64,000 bases of DNA from Arthrobacter sp. Edens01 (GTDB lineage: Bacteria > Actinomycetota > Actinomycetes > Actinomycetales > Micrococcaceae), in NCBI RefSeq assembly GCF_001307035.1, contig NZ_LKIU01000005.1, positions 141,664 through 205,663 of the forward strand, read 5' to 3'. Shown here piece by piece: positions 27,467-37,400 of the stretch. Position numbers and translations under genes: made by a program. Each line of letters starts with the position of its first letter. The first letter of the stretch is position 1. The notes beneath the pieces are model-generated. The model made no database searches and was not told the origin of the DNA. It was given only the letters and a program-made list of their open reading frames with translations.

Positions 27467-28792
27467 CTAAAGCTGCAGGGTCGGCGCGTCCGGATCCGCT
27501 GCCGGGGCAAGCGAACCGGCAGTAACGGCGAAAGCCAGCGCGCCGTCGTCGTGCTGGGCTGAGTGGGACGCGAGTTTGGCGATCACCGGCGCCTCATCGG
27601 CGCCGATAAATGCGCAGTCGCCCGGATTGAGGATGAGATCCTGTTTTGGGGAGTCCAGCACCAGCGAGCCGCGCAGTGCCATGACGAGGGTGGGCCCGTT
27701 CTGCAGCAGGGGCACATCCGCGGCTGACATGCTGCCGGGCTCCGCGCTTTGTGCGAGTTCAAGGCGCTGCAGTGAGAACTCTGAGAACGGCGGACGGTAG
27801 ATTTCCTGGCCCAGGCCTGTGCGCTGTGCCTGAAGGCGGGGGACGCCCAGCGCCTGGAAGTCGATGGTTTTCAGCAGCTCAGGCAGGTCAATGTGCTTGG
27901 GCGTCAGGCCGCCGCGCAGCACATTGTCCGAGGAAGCCATGACCTCTACGCCCAGGCCGCGCAGGTAGGCGTGGACGTTTCCCGCGGGAAGGTAGATCGC
28001 TTCGCCGGGGGAGAGGGAAGCCCTGTTCAGCAGCAGGGAAATCAGCACGCCGGGATCACCGGGGTAGTAGCCGTGAAGTTCATCCAGCTCAGCGATTGCG
28101 GGGTCCAGCTCGGATCTCTCCGCGGCGTCGAGACTGCGCACTGCGTCCGCGGCGGCCGCAACCGCTTCACGCACGTCGTCACCACCGCTGATGAGGCGGC
28201 GGAAAACCCCCTCCAGCCGTTCGGCTTCCGGACGTCCGGACTCGAGGTCCGAGGCTGTTTCGCTGAAGAGCGCGGGTACCGGCTGGCCGGCTGCGTCCAC
28301 CAGCCGCGCCACGGAGCGGAACAGCCGGGCCGAATCGTCCGGCTCCCGGAAACCGCAGAGGGCCTCGAAATCAGTGAGCGCGAAGATCATCTCCGGCTTG
28401 TGGTTCTCATCCTTGTAGTTCCGGTCCGGTGCAGAGCGGTCGACGCCGGCGGCCTCCTCGGCCGCGAATCCTGCCGCGGCCTGTTCGCGTGTGGGATGAA
28501 CCTGGAGCGAGAGCGGCGAGCCGGCGGCGAGGACCTTGGCAAGGAACGGCAGGGCAGGGCCGTGGACTGCCACCGTTTCACGGCCCAGCATCAGCTCCGG
28601 ATCCCTGGCAATGAGCTCATCCAGGGTGGCCGCCTCCCCGCCTTTGGTGAGGACGGGAGAGGGAGCTGCGGGGTGGGCACCGAACCAGAGCTCGGCTTCC
28701 GGTTCGCCGCTGGGGTCGCGGCCGAAGAGCTCAGCCATGGCTGTACGGGATCCCCAGGCATAGGGGCGGAGGGTGCCGGAAAGCAGGTACAT
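27467..28792 (-). CDS. manA: Mannose-6-phosphate isomerase, class I
   Basis: Zinc enzyme that interconverts fructose-6-phosphate and mannose-6-phosphate, feeding GDP-mannose for glycoconjugates; 441 residues. Zinc-site motifs are LSLQVHPTREQAAAGF and NHKPEMIFALTDFEALCGF, and GEAIYLPAGNVHAYLRGLGVEV in the cupin. I took ATG at 28792, with GAAGAGAG upstream, rather than TTG 24 bases earlier. In M. tuberculosis manA is adjacent to the manB-DUF3499 cluster; here it lies 12 kb away, beside the LCP gene. It may be the last gene of the purK-purE-LCP transcript. Confidence 0.95.
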   Translation of the reverse strand: MYLLSGTLRPYAWGSRTAMAELFGRDPSGEPEAELWFGAHPAAPSPVLTKGGEAATLDELIARDPELMLGRETVAVHGPALPFLAKVLAAGSPLSLQVHPTREQAAAGFAAEEAAGVDRSAPDRNYKDENHKPEMIFALTDFEALCGFREPDDSARLFRSVARLVDAAGQPVPALFSETASDLESGRPEAERLEGVFRRLISGGDDVREAVAAAADAVRSLDAAERSELDPAIAELDELHGYYPGDPGVLISLLLNRASLSPGEAIYLPAGNVHAYLRGLGVEVMASSDNVLRGGLTPKHIDLPELLKTIDFQALGVPRLQAQRTGLGQEIYRPPFSEFSLQRLELAQSAEPGSMSAADVPLLQNGPTLVMALRGSLVLDSPKQDLILNPGDCAFIGADEAPVIAKLASHSAQHDDGALAFAVTAGSLAPAADPDAPTLQL

Positions 28793-28866
28793 GTTTCTCT
28801 CTTCGGTGCCGTTCAAGCTGCGGACCGGTTACCTGGGCCCGCAGCTTTTGGAGGAGGTCGTCCTGG

Positions 28867-30483
28867 TCAGCCTGCGCTGCAGACGCCGTTGTTGTCCAGC
28901 AGCATGCTCAGCGTAGCCGTGTCCCCAATAGTGGCGAGTTCCTGAAGATACTCTTCGGTGATTTCCGGCTGGGCCGGCGCCGCCGGCTCGGGGACCTCAG
29001 GTTCCGCGGGAGCCTGCTGGCTGTCGGGGTTCTCCGGGCTGTCCTGTCCGATTGCACCGTCCTCGACGGGGGCCGGGGCCTCCTGCTCGGCTGTGGCTTC
29101 GGCCGCGGCGTCGGTCTCGGCGAGCATTTCCTGCACCCTGGCGTGAATGAGGGCGAAGTCGGGATAGGTGACAAAGTTGTCCGCTGCGGTGCCGAAGTCG
29201 GGAGGACCGATGGTCATCCGTTCCACCTCGTGGTTCTTGGACTTCAGGGCGAGGTCAACAAAGCTGCCCAGCTGGTCCTGCGGGATGTCTGTATGGACTA
29301 CCTGCTCACCGGCGGAGGCAATTGCCTGGAAACGGGTGAGCAGCGTCGCCGGGTCCAGCTGTGCAACCATCGCCTGCTGCACACACTGCTGCCGGGCGAT
29401 GCGGTGGTAGTCAGTGACGAACTCGCGCGAACGGGCATACCAAAGCGCCGTGTAGCCGTCCATGGTCTGCAGGCCGGGGGCAATCCATCCGTCCGGCGGA
29501 TAGTGCCGGTTGGTGCCCGGGATTTCAGCGGCGGTGATGGGAACCCATCCTCCGACGTCGATCTTCACGCCGCCCATGGCATCAATCAGGGAGGAGAAGC
29601 CCTCCATGTCCACGATCACATAGGACTGGATTTCAAGCCCCAGGATGCCGCCGGCGGCATCCATCATTGCTTCCGCTCCAGGATCCTCCGAACCCGGGTA
29701 AAGGTCCGGGTACTGCTCGGTCACTACGGGGTAGAGGCTGTTCAGGATGCACTCGTCGCCGCAGCTGTAACCGTCGGGAAAGACCTGCCAGAGCGGGGAG
29801 TCCTGCGTGAACCGGGCGTTCTGGAAGTTCCGCGGAAGGCCAAAGGTGACGATCTGCCCGGTGTCCGCGTCGACGCTGAACACGGACATGCTGTCCGGCC
29901 GGAGGCCTGTGCGGTCGGCGCCGGCGTCTCCGCCGAGGAGCAGGAAGTTGTAGCGGCCGTCCACCGGGTCAAAGGCGGGCCCGGAAGCGAAGATGCTGTC
30001 GAAGGTCTGCCGGCTGACGTTCAGCAGCCAGGCTCCGTAACCCAGCCCGCCGCTGGTGAGTGCCATCAGCACGACCATGGCGGCTGCCACTGCCGGACGC
30101 ACGTTCCGTTCCAGCAGGGGCGGGCGGATGATGCGGAAAGTGTTGAGGAAAAGCAGCGCCCAGCCCACGGCCAGCAGGGCCAGGACTGCCATGATCAGGA
30201 AGGAGCCCCAGTTGTTGGTGAAGATATTCACCAGCAGGATCCTGTTGGTCAGCGCCAGGACAGCCACGGCAATGACTGCCGCCCAGACCAGGAAAGTAAC
30301 GCGCAGGGCCGTGCGGCCCAGCCGCCGGTCCCCAGCCACAATCTGTGCTGACCCGGGCAGTACCAGGGTTAGGAAGAGCAGCAGGAAAGCGCGCCTGTTG
30401 CGCAGCCGCGGCGATGCGGACTGGGGGTAGCGGACCGGGTCGGTGTACACGGAACCCGCTGCTGAAGCCGCTGTCCTGCTCAT
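28867..30483 (-). CDS. LytR-CpsA-Psr (LCP) family cell-wall ligase
   Basis: A 538-residue membrane-anchored protein that in this family transfers lipid-linked glycopolymers to peptidoglycan. Residues about 30-155 hold four hydrophobic segments instead of the usual one. The LCP domain spans about 180-420 with FLLLGGDAGADRTGLRPDSM, FGLPRNFQNARF and YARSREFVTDYHRIARQQ, carrying the conserved arginines and aspartates. Two cysteines in DGYSCGDECIL suggest a disulfide. The tail is Pro/Ala/Glu-rich and ends in NNGVCSAG. Starts 7 bases after purE. The same gene grouping (LCP, TIGR03089, GtrA, purE/K) exists in M. tuberculosis around Rv3267-Rv3277. Confidence 0.92.
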   Translation of the reverse strand: MSRTAASAAGSVYTDPVRYPQSASPRLRNRRAFLLLFLTLVLPGSAQIVAGDRRLGRTALRVTFLVWAAVIAVAVLALTNRILLVNIFTNNWGSFLIMAVLALLAVGWALLFLNTFRIIRPPLLERNVRPAVAAAMVVLMALTSGGLGYGAWLLNVSRQTFDSIFASGPAFDPVDGRYNFLLLGGDAGADRTGLRPDSMSVFSVDADTGQIVTFGLPRNFQNARFTQDSPLWQVFPDGYSCGDECILNSLYPVVTEQYPDLYPGSEDPGAEAMMDAAGGILGLEIQSYVIVDMEGFSSLIDAMGGVKIDVGGWVPITAAEIPGTNRHYPPDGWIAPGLQTMDGYTALWYARSREFVTDYHRIARQQCVQQAMVAQLDPATLLTRFQAIASAGEQVVHTDIPQDQLGSFVDLALKSKNHEVERMTIGPPDFGTAADNFVTYPDFALIHARVQEMLAETDAAAEATAEQEAPAPVEDGAIGQDSPENPDSQQAPAEPEVPEPAAPAQPEITEEYLQELATIGDTATLSMLLDNNGVCSAG

Positions 30484-30490
30484 CCGGGGC

Positions 30491-31018
30491 CTATGCGCTT
30501 TCCGGTACCGAAGTGCGCAGCCGGGCGCCCTTGGCCATGGCGGTCTGGCGCAGTTCGCCCGCGAAGTCGATCAGTTTCTGCTGCAGGCCCGCGGCAAGGG
30601 GATCGGTGCCGGCAGCAAGCATGCGCACGGCGAGCAGGCCGGCATTGCGGGCGCCTCCAATAGACACTGTTGCTACCGGAACGCCGGCCGGCATCTGCAC
30701 GATCGAAAGCAGCGAATCCATGCCGTCCAGGTACTTGAGCGGAACGGGAACCCCGATGACAGGCAGCGGGGTCACTGAGGCAAGCATGCCGGGCAGATGC
30801 GCAGCCCCGCCCGCGCCGGCAATGATCACACGGAGTCCGCGGCGGTGGGCCTCCTGGCCGTACGAAATCATCTCGGCGGGCATGCGGTGGGCTGAGACAA
30901 CGTCGGCCTCGTAGGGGATGCCGAACTCGGCCAGTGCTGCTGCGGCTGCGTCCATGACGGGCCAGTCCGAATCGGAACCCATCACGATTCCGACCAGCGG
31001 CGTTTTGGCAGTGCTCAT
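30491..31018 (-). CDS. purE: N5-carboxyaminoimidazole ribonucleotide mutase
   Basis: Class I PurE converts N5-CAIR to CAIR in purine synthesis. 175 residues; [16 protein letters not shown] near residues 10-25, [12 protein letters not shown] near 39-50 and [12 protein letters not shown] near 68-79 are the active-site loops. ATG start overlaps the end of purK by 4 bases. The LCP gene follows at once. Confidence 0.97.
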   Translation of the reverse strand: MSTAKTPLVGIVMGSDSDWPVMDAAAAALAEFGIPYEADVVSAHRMPAEMISYGQEAHRRGLRVIIAGAGGAAHLPGMLASVTPLPVIGVPVPLKYLDGMDSLLSIVQMPAGVPVATVSIGGARNAGLLAVRMLAAGTDPLAAGLQQKLIDFAGELRQTAMAKGARLRTSVPESA

Positions 31019-32187
31019 GCCTTCTCCTCATTAGGTTCGCGGCCATCGCGGATGATCGCTGCTGCGCGTTCGGCACTGCGCCGGACGGCCGGCAGGTCTG
31101 CCGTGTCCGTTCCGACGACGTTGACGTGGCCGACCTTGCGCCCCGGGCGTACTGCCTTGCCGTAATTATGGACCTTGGCGCTGGGTTCAGCAGCCATTGC
31201 CAGCCGGGTGCCGCGGTAAAGATCAGTGTTGTCAGCGCCAAGGAAGTTCTTCATGACCACAACGCCTCCCAGCACGCCCGTGCCGCCAAGCGGCAGTCCC
31301 AGAACTGCGCGGAGGTGCTGCTCGAACTGCCCGGTGACGGATCCGTCCATGGTCCAGTGCCCCGAGTTGTGGGGGCGCATGGCCAGTTCATTGATGAGGA
31401 AACCAGGCCCGCGGCCCGGGGTTTCGAAGAGCTCCGCAGCCATAACGCCGGTGACCCCTAGTTCGGCGGCGATTCGCAGTGCTGCATCGGCTGCGGCCGA
31501 TGCAGTTTCGGGAGCGAGGTCCTGTGCCGGGGCGATTACCTCGTCACAGACACCGTCCACCTGGATTGAGTGCACCACCGGCCACGCCACGGACTCGCCC
31601 GCAGGAGTCCTGGCGACCAAAGCGGAGAGCTCGCGCGTGAAGGGGACCTTCTCTTCGGCCAGCAGCGGGGAACCGGTGAACCAGTCGGCAGCGGCGGCGG
31701 CAGCTTCGGCGTCGTCAATAATGCGCACGCCCTTGCCGTCGTAGCCGCCGCGCGGCGTTTTCAGGACCACGGGCCAGCCGGCCGCCTTGCCAAAATCAAC
31801 GAGGTCGGCGACCGAAGCCACAGCCGCCCAGCGGGGGTTCGGCAGGCCCAGGCGATCGACGGCAGCGCGCATGACCAGCTTGTCCTGGGCGTGCAGGAGG
31901 GCATCAGGGCCCGGCTGCACGTTAATGCCCTCAGCTTGAAGCGCCTTGAGGTGCTCACCGGGTACATGCTCGTGGTCAAAGGTCAGCACGTCCACGCCGC
32001 GGGCAAACGCGAGCAGCGTCTCATAGTCGGTGTAGTCGCCGACTGCGGCGTGGGCTACGGCTGAAACTGCGGATACGTCCGGGTTTTCTGCCAGGACACG
32101 CAGCTCGAACCCGAGTTCGGTGGCCGCCGGGGCCATCATCCGGGCCAGCTGGCCGCCGCCGACAACGCCGATAATAGGAAATCTCAC
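31015..32187 (-). CDS. purK: N5-carboxyaminoimidazole ribonucleotide synthase
   Basis: ATP-grasp enzyme that carboxylates AIR with bicarbonate to N5-CAIR; 390 residues. [19 protein letters not shown] near residues 9-27, [15 protein letters not shown] near 142-156 and [16 protein letters not shown] near 264-279 are typical. GTG start with a TAACCT box exactly six bases upstream (complement of 32194-32199), so leaderless transcription is likely. First gene of purK-purE-LCP. Confidence 0.97.
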   Translation of the reverse strand: MRFPIIGVVGGGQLARMMAPAATELGFELRVLAENPDVSAVSAVAHAAVGDYTDYETLLAFARGVDVLTFDHEHVPGEHLKALQAEGINVQPGPDALLHAQDKLVMRAAVDRLGLPNPRWAAVASVADLVDFGKAAGWPVVLKTPRGGYDGKGVRIIDDAEAAAAAADWFTGSPLLAEEKVPFTRELSALVARTPAGESVAWPVVHSIQVDGVCDEVIAPAQDLAPETASAAADAALRIAAELGVTGVMAAELFETPGRGPGFLINELAMRPHNSGHWTMDGSVTGQFEQHLRAVLGLPLGGTGVLGGVVVMKNFLGADNTDLYRGTRLAMAAEPSAKVHNYGKAVRPGRKVGHVNVVGTDTADLPAVRRSAERAAAIIRDGREPNEEKA

Positions 32188-32193
32188 GAGTAC

Positions 32194-32199
32194 AGGTTA
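32194..32199 (-). promoter_or_regulatory. Leaderless -10 box for purK
   Basis: Reads TAACCT on the minus strand, followed by GTACTC and the GTG start at 32187. Confidence 0.55.
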
Positions 32200-32365
32200 C
32201 CGAAACCGCGGGAACTTCCTGCCGTGTGTCGCCCGCGGAAGCGGCCGCCCCCGGGGTAATTCCCAAGATTGGCAGGTAAAGTAGGTTCTTTCTGCCGCGC
32301 CATCGCGCGGCAGCGACTTCGTCCGGCGGGGATCCCCGTGCGTACACGATTGGCCGCGGAGGGTC

Positions 32366-32929
32366 ATGATCAGAACATTTATTTCCTGGCTCAGGGGACT
32401 GGCGTCTGCCTTTTGGCGCGAGGTAGCCAAGTTCGGCACTGTAGGTGCCGTCGCTTTTGTGGTGGACAACGGCCTGACCTGGATCTTCATGCACTCGGTC
32501 ATGGAAGGAAGCCCGGCCAAGGCACGTTTCGCGGGCGCCACCATCGCTACCCTCTTTTCCTGGGTTGCAAACCGGTGGTGGACCTTCCGCCACCGCAGGC
32601 AGTCGAACGTGGCCCGCGAATTCGGGCAGTTCATCCTCATCAACGGCATCGGGATCGTCATTTCCACCGGCTTCACCTGGATTGCCCGCTATCCGATGGG
32701 TATCACGGACAACGGAACTCTGTTCATGGCCGGTGTCATAGGCATCGGTGTGGCCACCGTGGTCCGGTTCTTTGCCTACCGGTACTGGGTCTTCAACAAC
32801 TCAGCCAGCGAGGCTGAAGCTGACGAACGTGCCATGGAGCTCACCGTGGACCCGGCGCATACGGCCGTCCCGGAACCCGCTGCGGGGGAGGCCCCGGCGA
32901 AACCGGTCAGGCCTCAAGCCGGGCAGTAA
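32366..32929 (+). CDS. GtrA family membrane protein
   Basis: A 187-residue protein with four membrane helices of the GtrA family, proposed flippases or partners for polyprenyl-linked sugars in cell-surface polysaccharide synthesis. EVAKFGTVGAVAFVVDNGLT near residues 19-38 and ANRWWTFRHRR near 68-78 are typical, as is RFFAYRYWVF near 136-145. The polar C-terminal tail of about 40 residues overlaps the convergent TIGR03089 gene by 23 bases. Equivalent to Rv3277 beside purK. Confidence 0.9.
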   Translation: MIRTFISWLRGLASAFWREVAKFGTVGAVAFVVDNGLTWIFMHSVMEGSPAKARFAGATIATLFSWVANRWWTFRHRRQSNVAREFGQFILINGIGIVISTGFTWIARYPMGITDNGTLFMAGVIGIGVATVVRFFAYRYWVFNNSASEAEADERAMELTVDPAHTAVPEPAAGEAPAKPVRPQAGQ

Positions 32930-33608
32930 CCCTTTCTGCCTGCAGCATCCGCTCAGTGGGCTCCACCCCGTCTCCGGTGAGTACAACCGCCCCGCCGCCT
33001 GCCCAGACCGAAAGCGCCTTCGCCAGGATCCCCGCAGTTCCTGCTTCAGCCGGGAGCAGCACAACCTGCCGTCCGGTCTCCGGTGCCTCCCCGGCATCAA
33101 GACCGAACCCAAGGACCCCGGCGTCCCCCGCCACGGGCTGCGCCGGTTCGCTGCGGTAGAGCGGCCCTGCCCAGGTGTCAGCGAAGGATCGGACCTCGGC
33201 GGAGTAGTCGCTCGTCCCGGCGGGCAGCGCACCAGGCCACGCCATCGCAAGTGCCGGCAGCGCTACTGCCGCAACCAGCTCTGCGCCCTGCGGCTCAGGG
33301 TTTTCGGCCGTTACCCTTACATCCACCCCCGGCACAGCCGATAGGGCAAGTGTGCAGCCGGACTGCCAGACGGCCAGGGCCCACACCAGGGTTTTCCAGT
33401 GCGCTGGAAGATCCAGCTGCACTATGGTTCCCGGTTCGGCATCAAGTTCTTCGGTCAGATAGTTGGAAGTCTTGGCAACCCAGTTGTCCAGCACCTTGCC
33501 TGAGAGCTCGACCCGTTCGGACCCGGGACCGTACCAGATCAGGGCAGGCGAGGTTGCCTGCTCGCTGCGCAGCGTGGACAGTATGTTGGGAACTGGGTTT
33601 TCCGTCAT
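32907..33608 (-). CDS. TIGR03089 family protein (truncated AMP-ligase-like)
   Basis: A 233-residue member of TIGR03089, an actinobacterial family that looks like the N-terminal part of an AMP-dependent ligase without its catalytic half. YGPGSERVELSGKVLDNWVA near residues 26-45 and QLDLPAHWKTLVWALAVWQSG near 64-84 are characteristic. No ATP-binding STGTTGxPKG motif occurs, so it is unlikely to adenylate. Neighbour of the LCP gene in M. tuberculosis (Rv3267-Rv3268). ATG start; a TATAGAGT box about 95 bases upstream on the minus strand may be its promoter. Overlaps the end of gtrA. Confidence 0.88.
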   Translation of the reverse strand: MTENPVPNILSTLRSEQATSPALIWYGPGSERVELSGKVLDNWVAKTSNYLTEELDAEPGTIVQLDLPAHWKTLVWALAVWQSGCTLALSAVPGVDVRVTAENPEPQGAELVAAVALPALAMAWPGALPAGTSDYSAEVRSFADTWAGPLYRSEPAQPVAGDAGVLGFGLDAGEAPETGRQVVLLPAEAGTAGILAKALSVWAGGGAVVLTGDGVEPTERMLQAERVTARLEA

Positions 33609-33732
33609 GGAATTCGCTTTCGCTTGGAAATGGATCGTGCCTTGGCGGGCAACGCCGGCGCGTCGGGAGCAAAATTCACGGCGTGGCGCGGCGCCGTGGA
33701 ACGGTTCCGACTCTATAGGATGCCGAAACAGC

Positions 33733-33761
33733 TTGACGTGACCGTATTACACGCGTGTAAT
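33733..33761 (+). promoter_or_regulatory. whiB2 promoter with an overlapping palindromic operator
   Basis: TTGACG (33733-33738), a 17-base spacer, and TGTAAT (33756-33761): the best sigma-70-type promoter in the window, one mismatch in each hexamer. A perfect 16-base palindrome (33746-33761, core TTACACGCGTGTAA) covers the spacer and the -10, so a bound regulator should block the promoter. The predicted transcript has a leader of about 108 nt. Confidence 0.75.
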
Positions 33762-33875
33762 TAGGGAACGGATTTGTTCCAGCAAACCATGACCTACATG
33801 CGTTCACAGCAGGCTGATTGTCGCCTGTGTGAAGCCAGATATCCGCTGCTGGAGCATTTACACCGGGAGGACTCC

Positions 33876-34421
33876 ATGGGGCAAGCAGAGAAGAAGCAGG
33901 GCCGGCCGGACATCCAGGCGCAGGCCTCCAAGAGCTACGGCTCGCGCGGTGTGCCCGGTGACTGGTACGTCGATCCCGCTGATCCCGAAGCTGCGGACCG
34001 CTTCCGGGAAGGCGCAGGGAGCCTGGAAGATGCGGCTACCGCCTTCCTTGCAGCGCATGAAGCCCTTGCCGGCGGCGAGGAGCAGCGCGGGGACGAACTC
34101 CTTGATCCTCCGGTTTCGCTGTTCCCTGCCCCCGCCGAGTCCGAGCAGCGTCCCGTCTGGATCGGACTGCCCGGGATCGGAGACGGCTACGCAGACGAGA
34201 GTGAACTCGGCTGGCAGGCCGACGCCCTCTGCGCCCAGACCGACCCGGAAGCGTTCTTCCCGGAGAAGGGCGGCTCCACCCGCGATGCGAAGAAGGTCTG
34301 CGCAGCATGCACCGTACGCTCCCAGTGCCTCGAATACGCACTCGCCAATGACGAGCGGTTCGGTATCTGGGGCGGACTGTCCGAGCGGGAACGCCGGCGG
34401 CTTCGAAAGCAGGCAGTCTAA
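33876..34421 (+). CDS. whiB2: WhiB family transcriptional regulator (WhiB2-like) with a long N-terminal extension
   Basis: Iron-sulfur protein controlling division and development in actinobacteria. The C-terminal Wbl domain (residues about 112-178) has four cysteines in ADALCAQTDPEAFFPEKGG, VCAACTV and RSQCLEYAL, the GIWGGLSERERRRL turn and a basic DNA-contact end. This domain is nearly the same as M. tuberculosis WhiB2 (Rv3260c), but about 90 polar, acidic residues precede it. I chose ATG at 33876, with GGGAGG five bases upstream; earlier in-frame ATGs have no ribosome binding site. First gene of a whiB2-glycosyltransferase-DUF5719 operon. Confidence 0.94.
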   Translation: MGQAEKKQGRPDIQAQASKSYGSRGVPGDWYVDPADPEAADRFREGAGSLEDAATAFLAAHEALAGGEEQRGDELLDPPVSLFPAPAESEQRPVWIGLPGIGDGYADESELGWQADALCAQTDPEAFFPEKGGSTRDAKKVCAACTVRSQCLEYALANDERFGIWGGLSERERRRLRKQAV

Positions 34422-37400
34422 TTCTTTCGCACGTCCGAGTTATTGCCGTTGTGGTCGCACACAACGGCGCCGAGTACCTCCCCGAAACACTCTCCGCACT
34501 GGCGGCACAGACTCGTCCGGCGGACTTCTGCGTCGGCGTTGACGCGGGTTCCACCGACGCCTCCGCATCCCTGCTGCAGCTGGGCCTTCCGGTGGGAAGC
34601 CCTGTTACCGGTGCGCCCGCCCGCTCCGGATTTGGTGCCGCGGTCAAGGCCGGCCTCGAGCAGCTGCCCCGCCGCACTGAGCCGGACGAAGCGGCCCAGG
34701 AATGGCTCTGGCTGCTCCACGACGATTCCGCTCCGGATCCGGAGGCTCTGGCCCAGCTTCTCCGCGCCGTTGAGCTTGCACCCTCGGTGACGGTAGCCGG
34801 CACCAAGCAGGTCGAATGGGAGAACCCGCGCAAACTGATTGACGTTGGAGTCTCCGTGAGCCGCTGGGCTGAACGGCTGACCATGATCGACGTCGACGAG
34901 CTGGACCAGGGCCAGTACGACTCCCGCAGCGACATCTTCGCGGTCAACTCGGCGGGCATGCTGATTCGCCGCGATGCCTGGGACGCCCTGGGCGGATTCG
35001 ACCCCGCGCTTCCCGGCACCGGCGACGACATTGACCTTTGCTGGCGCAACCGGCTTGCGGGCCACAGGGTGGTGGTGGTGCCGTCCGCGCGAATCAGGCA
35101 CGCCGGAAGCCGCCCCAACTCCGCGGCCACCGCACGGGCCGCGCGGAAGGCCGAAGTCTTCCTGCGCCTGAAACATGCCCCCGGATGGCAGGTGCCGTTC
35201 CTGGCGCTGGGCGCCGTGCTGGGCGGTTTCGGCAGGTTCTTCCTCGGCATGCTCGCCAAGGATCCGGGCTACGCCGCGGGTTCGCTGGTCTCGAGCATCG
35301 CTGCCGTGCTTCGGCCGGTGGACCTCTACCGGTCCCGCCGCCGGGCTGCGGCTACCCGGAAGCTCCCGCGCAGCACAGTCCGCGGGCTGGTCACCAGTCC
35401 CCGTGAGGTTCGAGAGCACCGCCGCTCGGTCCACGAATCCGATGCCGCGGCTAACGCCTACCGGACCGACGTGCCGTCCTCCGGACCCTCCTATGAGCCA
35501 AGCGGCGACTCCCACGACGATTTCACAGCCCTTTCCGGTCCCGGGCGGACATGGTCCGGTGCCGGAGCGCTGGCCGCCGCCCTGATTCTGGCAGCCGCGT
35601 CCCTGGCCGGGCTCCACCGGCTCGTCGGAGCGCCTGCATTGACCGGAGGGGCACTGCTGCCCGTATCCGGCACGCTTGGCGAAGTCTGGGCCAGCGCCAC
35701 TGGCTGGTGGGCTGAGGTGGGCGCCGGATATCCCGGACATGGAGACCCCTTCGACTACGTTCTGTGGCTGCTCGGTGCCGCCGGTTTTGGAAATGCCAAC
35801 GCTGCGGTGGTGGTGCTGGTCCTCCTGGCGATGCCTCTGGCGGGACTTGCAGCGTGGTTCGCCTCGGGTGCGCTTACCCGGCGGCAAGGCCCCCGGTTCT
35901 GGGCAGCCATGGTCTGGGGCTCGCTGCCTGCGCTCCAGGTCTCCCTGGGCGAAGGACGCCTCGGCGCGCTGATAGCCCATGTGGTGCTGCCGCTGACGGT
36001 GCTGGCCATGGCACGCGCTGTCGGCGCCGGAGCACCTGCCTCCGCGGAACGGGCGGCCACAGACCCCTCGAACGCACCTCGCAAACCCGGCGTGCACGGT
36101 GTCCCCAGCTGGACCGCCGCCGCTGCAGCGGGTTTGCTCCTCGCCGTGCTCACCGCCAGCGCCCCTGCGCTGCTGGTCCTGGGCGTGCTGCTGGTCCTGG
36201 TCCTGTCACTTCGGATGGGAACCCGCGCGCGCACCCTCTGGTGGTCGTTGCTGGCACCCGCGGCACTGCTGCTTCCCGTGGTGCTCTCTGCATCCCAAAA
36301 CCTCCGTGCCGTTGCCGCTGACCCGGGCGTACCGCTGGCCTTTGAACCGGCAGCCCTGTGGCAGCAGCTGCTCGGCTACCCGTCAGCCTTCGGAATCAGT
36401 GATCCCGTTGCCGGGCTGGATTTCCTCCCGGCAGGCGGACCGTGGGCACTGGTCCTGGCCGTGATCGTCGGCGGCCCGCTGGTGGCTCTTTCAGCAGCCG
36501 GCCTGTTCCTTTCCCGGCGCAGCGGAACAGCGCGCCTGGCCTGGCTCATTGCCATCGCCGCGCTGGCCCTTGCCGCAGCTTCGGGTTACCTGGCTACCGG
36601 CAGCGCAGCAGCAGCACTGGTGACTCCGTTCCCCGGCCCGCTGGTGTCCGCGGCCGTGTTTGCACTGGTATGTGCCGCCCTGCCGGCGCTGGACACACTT
36701 CTTTCTGCACGCACATCGGACTCAGGCCAGCAGCGCCGGCCGGTTACCGCCGCCGTCGTGACCCTCGCGGTCCTGCTGGGAGCAGGCCCCGCTGCGAGCC
36801 TGGCTGCCTGGACGATTCCGCAGGCAACCGGGGCAGCAACGGCTGAGGGAAGCGGGGGAGCGCAGCCCGGCCGGCAGCTCGCCGTGCGCGCCACGGAACC
36901 CCGTGTTCTTCCGGCTACGGCCGCAGACCGGGGCAACAGCCCCGACCAGACCCGTTCGCTGGTCCTCTCCGCTGGTCCCGAAGATGATGTAACGGCGACC
37001 CTTATGCGCTCGGGCGGCAGCACCCTTGACGGCCTGAACGCCGCCTATGCCGCCCGATCGGTCCAGGGTGAGCCCGGAAGCGAGACACTGGGTGCTGACG
37101 ACGAAGCCACCGCAGCGCTCCGGAACGCTGTTGCCGTGATTACTGCAGGCACAGGGGTCGACCCGCGGGAGGACCTGGCCCGCCTGGGCGTTGGATTCGT
37201 AGTCCTGCAGTCCTCGGACACCGCGGCCGAACTGCTGGCGGACCGGCTGGACGCTGTTCCGGGCCTGACCGCTGTGGGCGAAACCGGGTCCGGCTGGCTG
37301 TGGAGGGTCACCGGTGCACTCGACGATCAGGGAACCGAAACGGTTGAGGGGCAGACAGCCCGCGTACGGATCGTGGACGGGGATGGCCGGACGCTGGCGC

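Noticed and set aside
34418-36097. A 559-codon minus-strand frame opposite whiB2 and the large glycosyltransferase
   Set aside because: Low-complexity Arg/Gly/Gln-rich translation with no recognisable domain, antisense to a clear GT-A domain.
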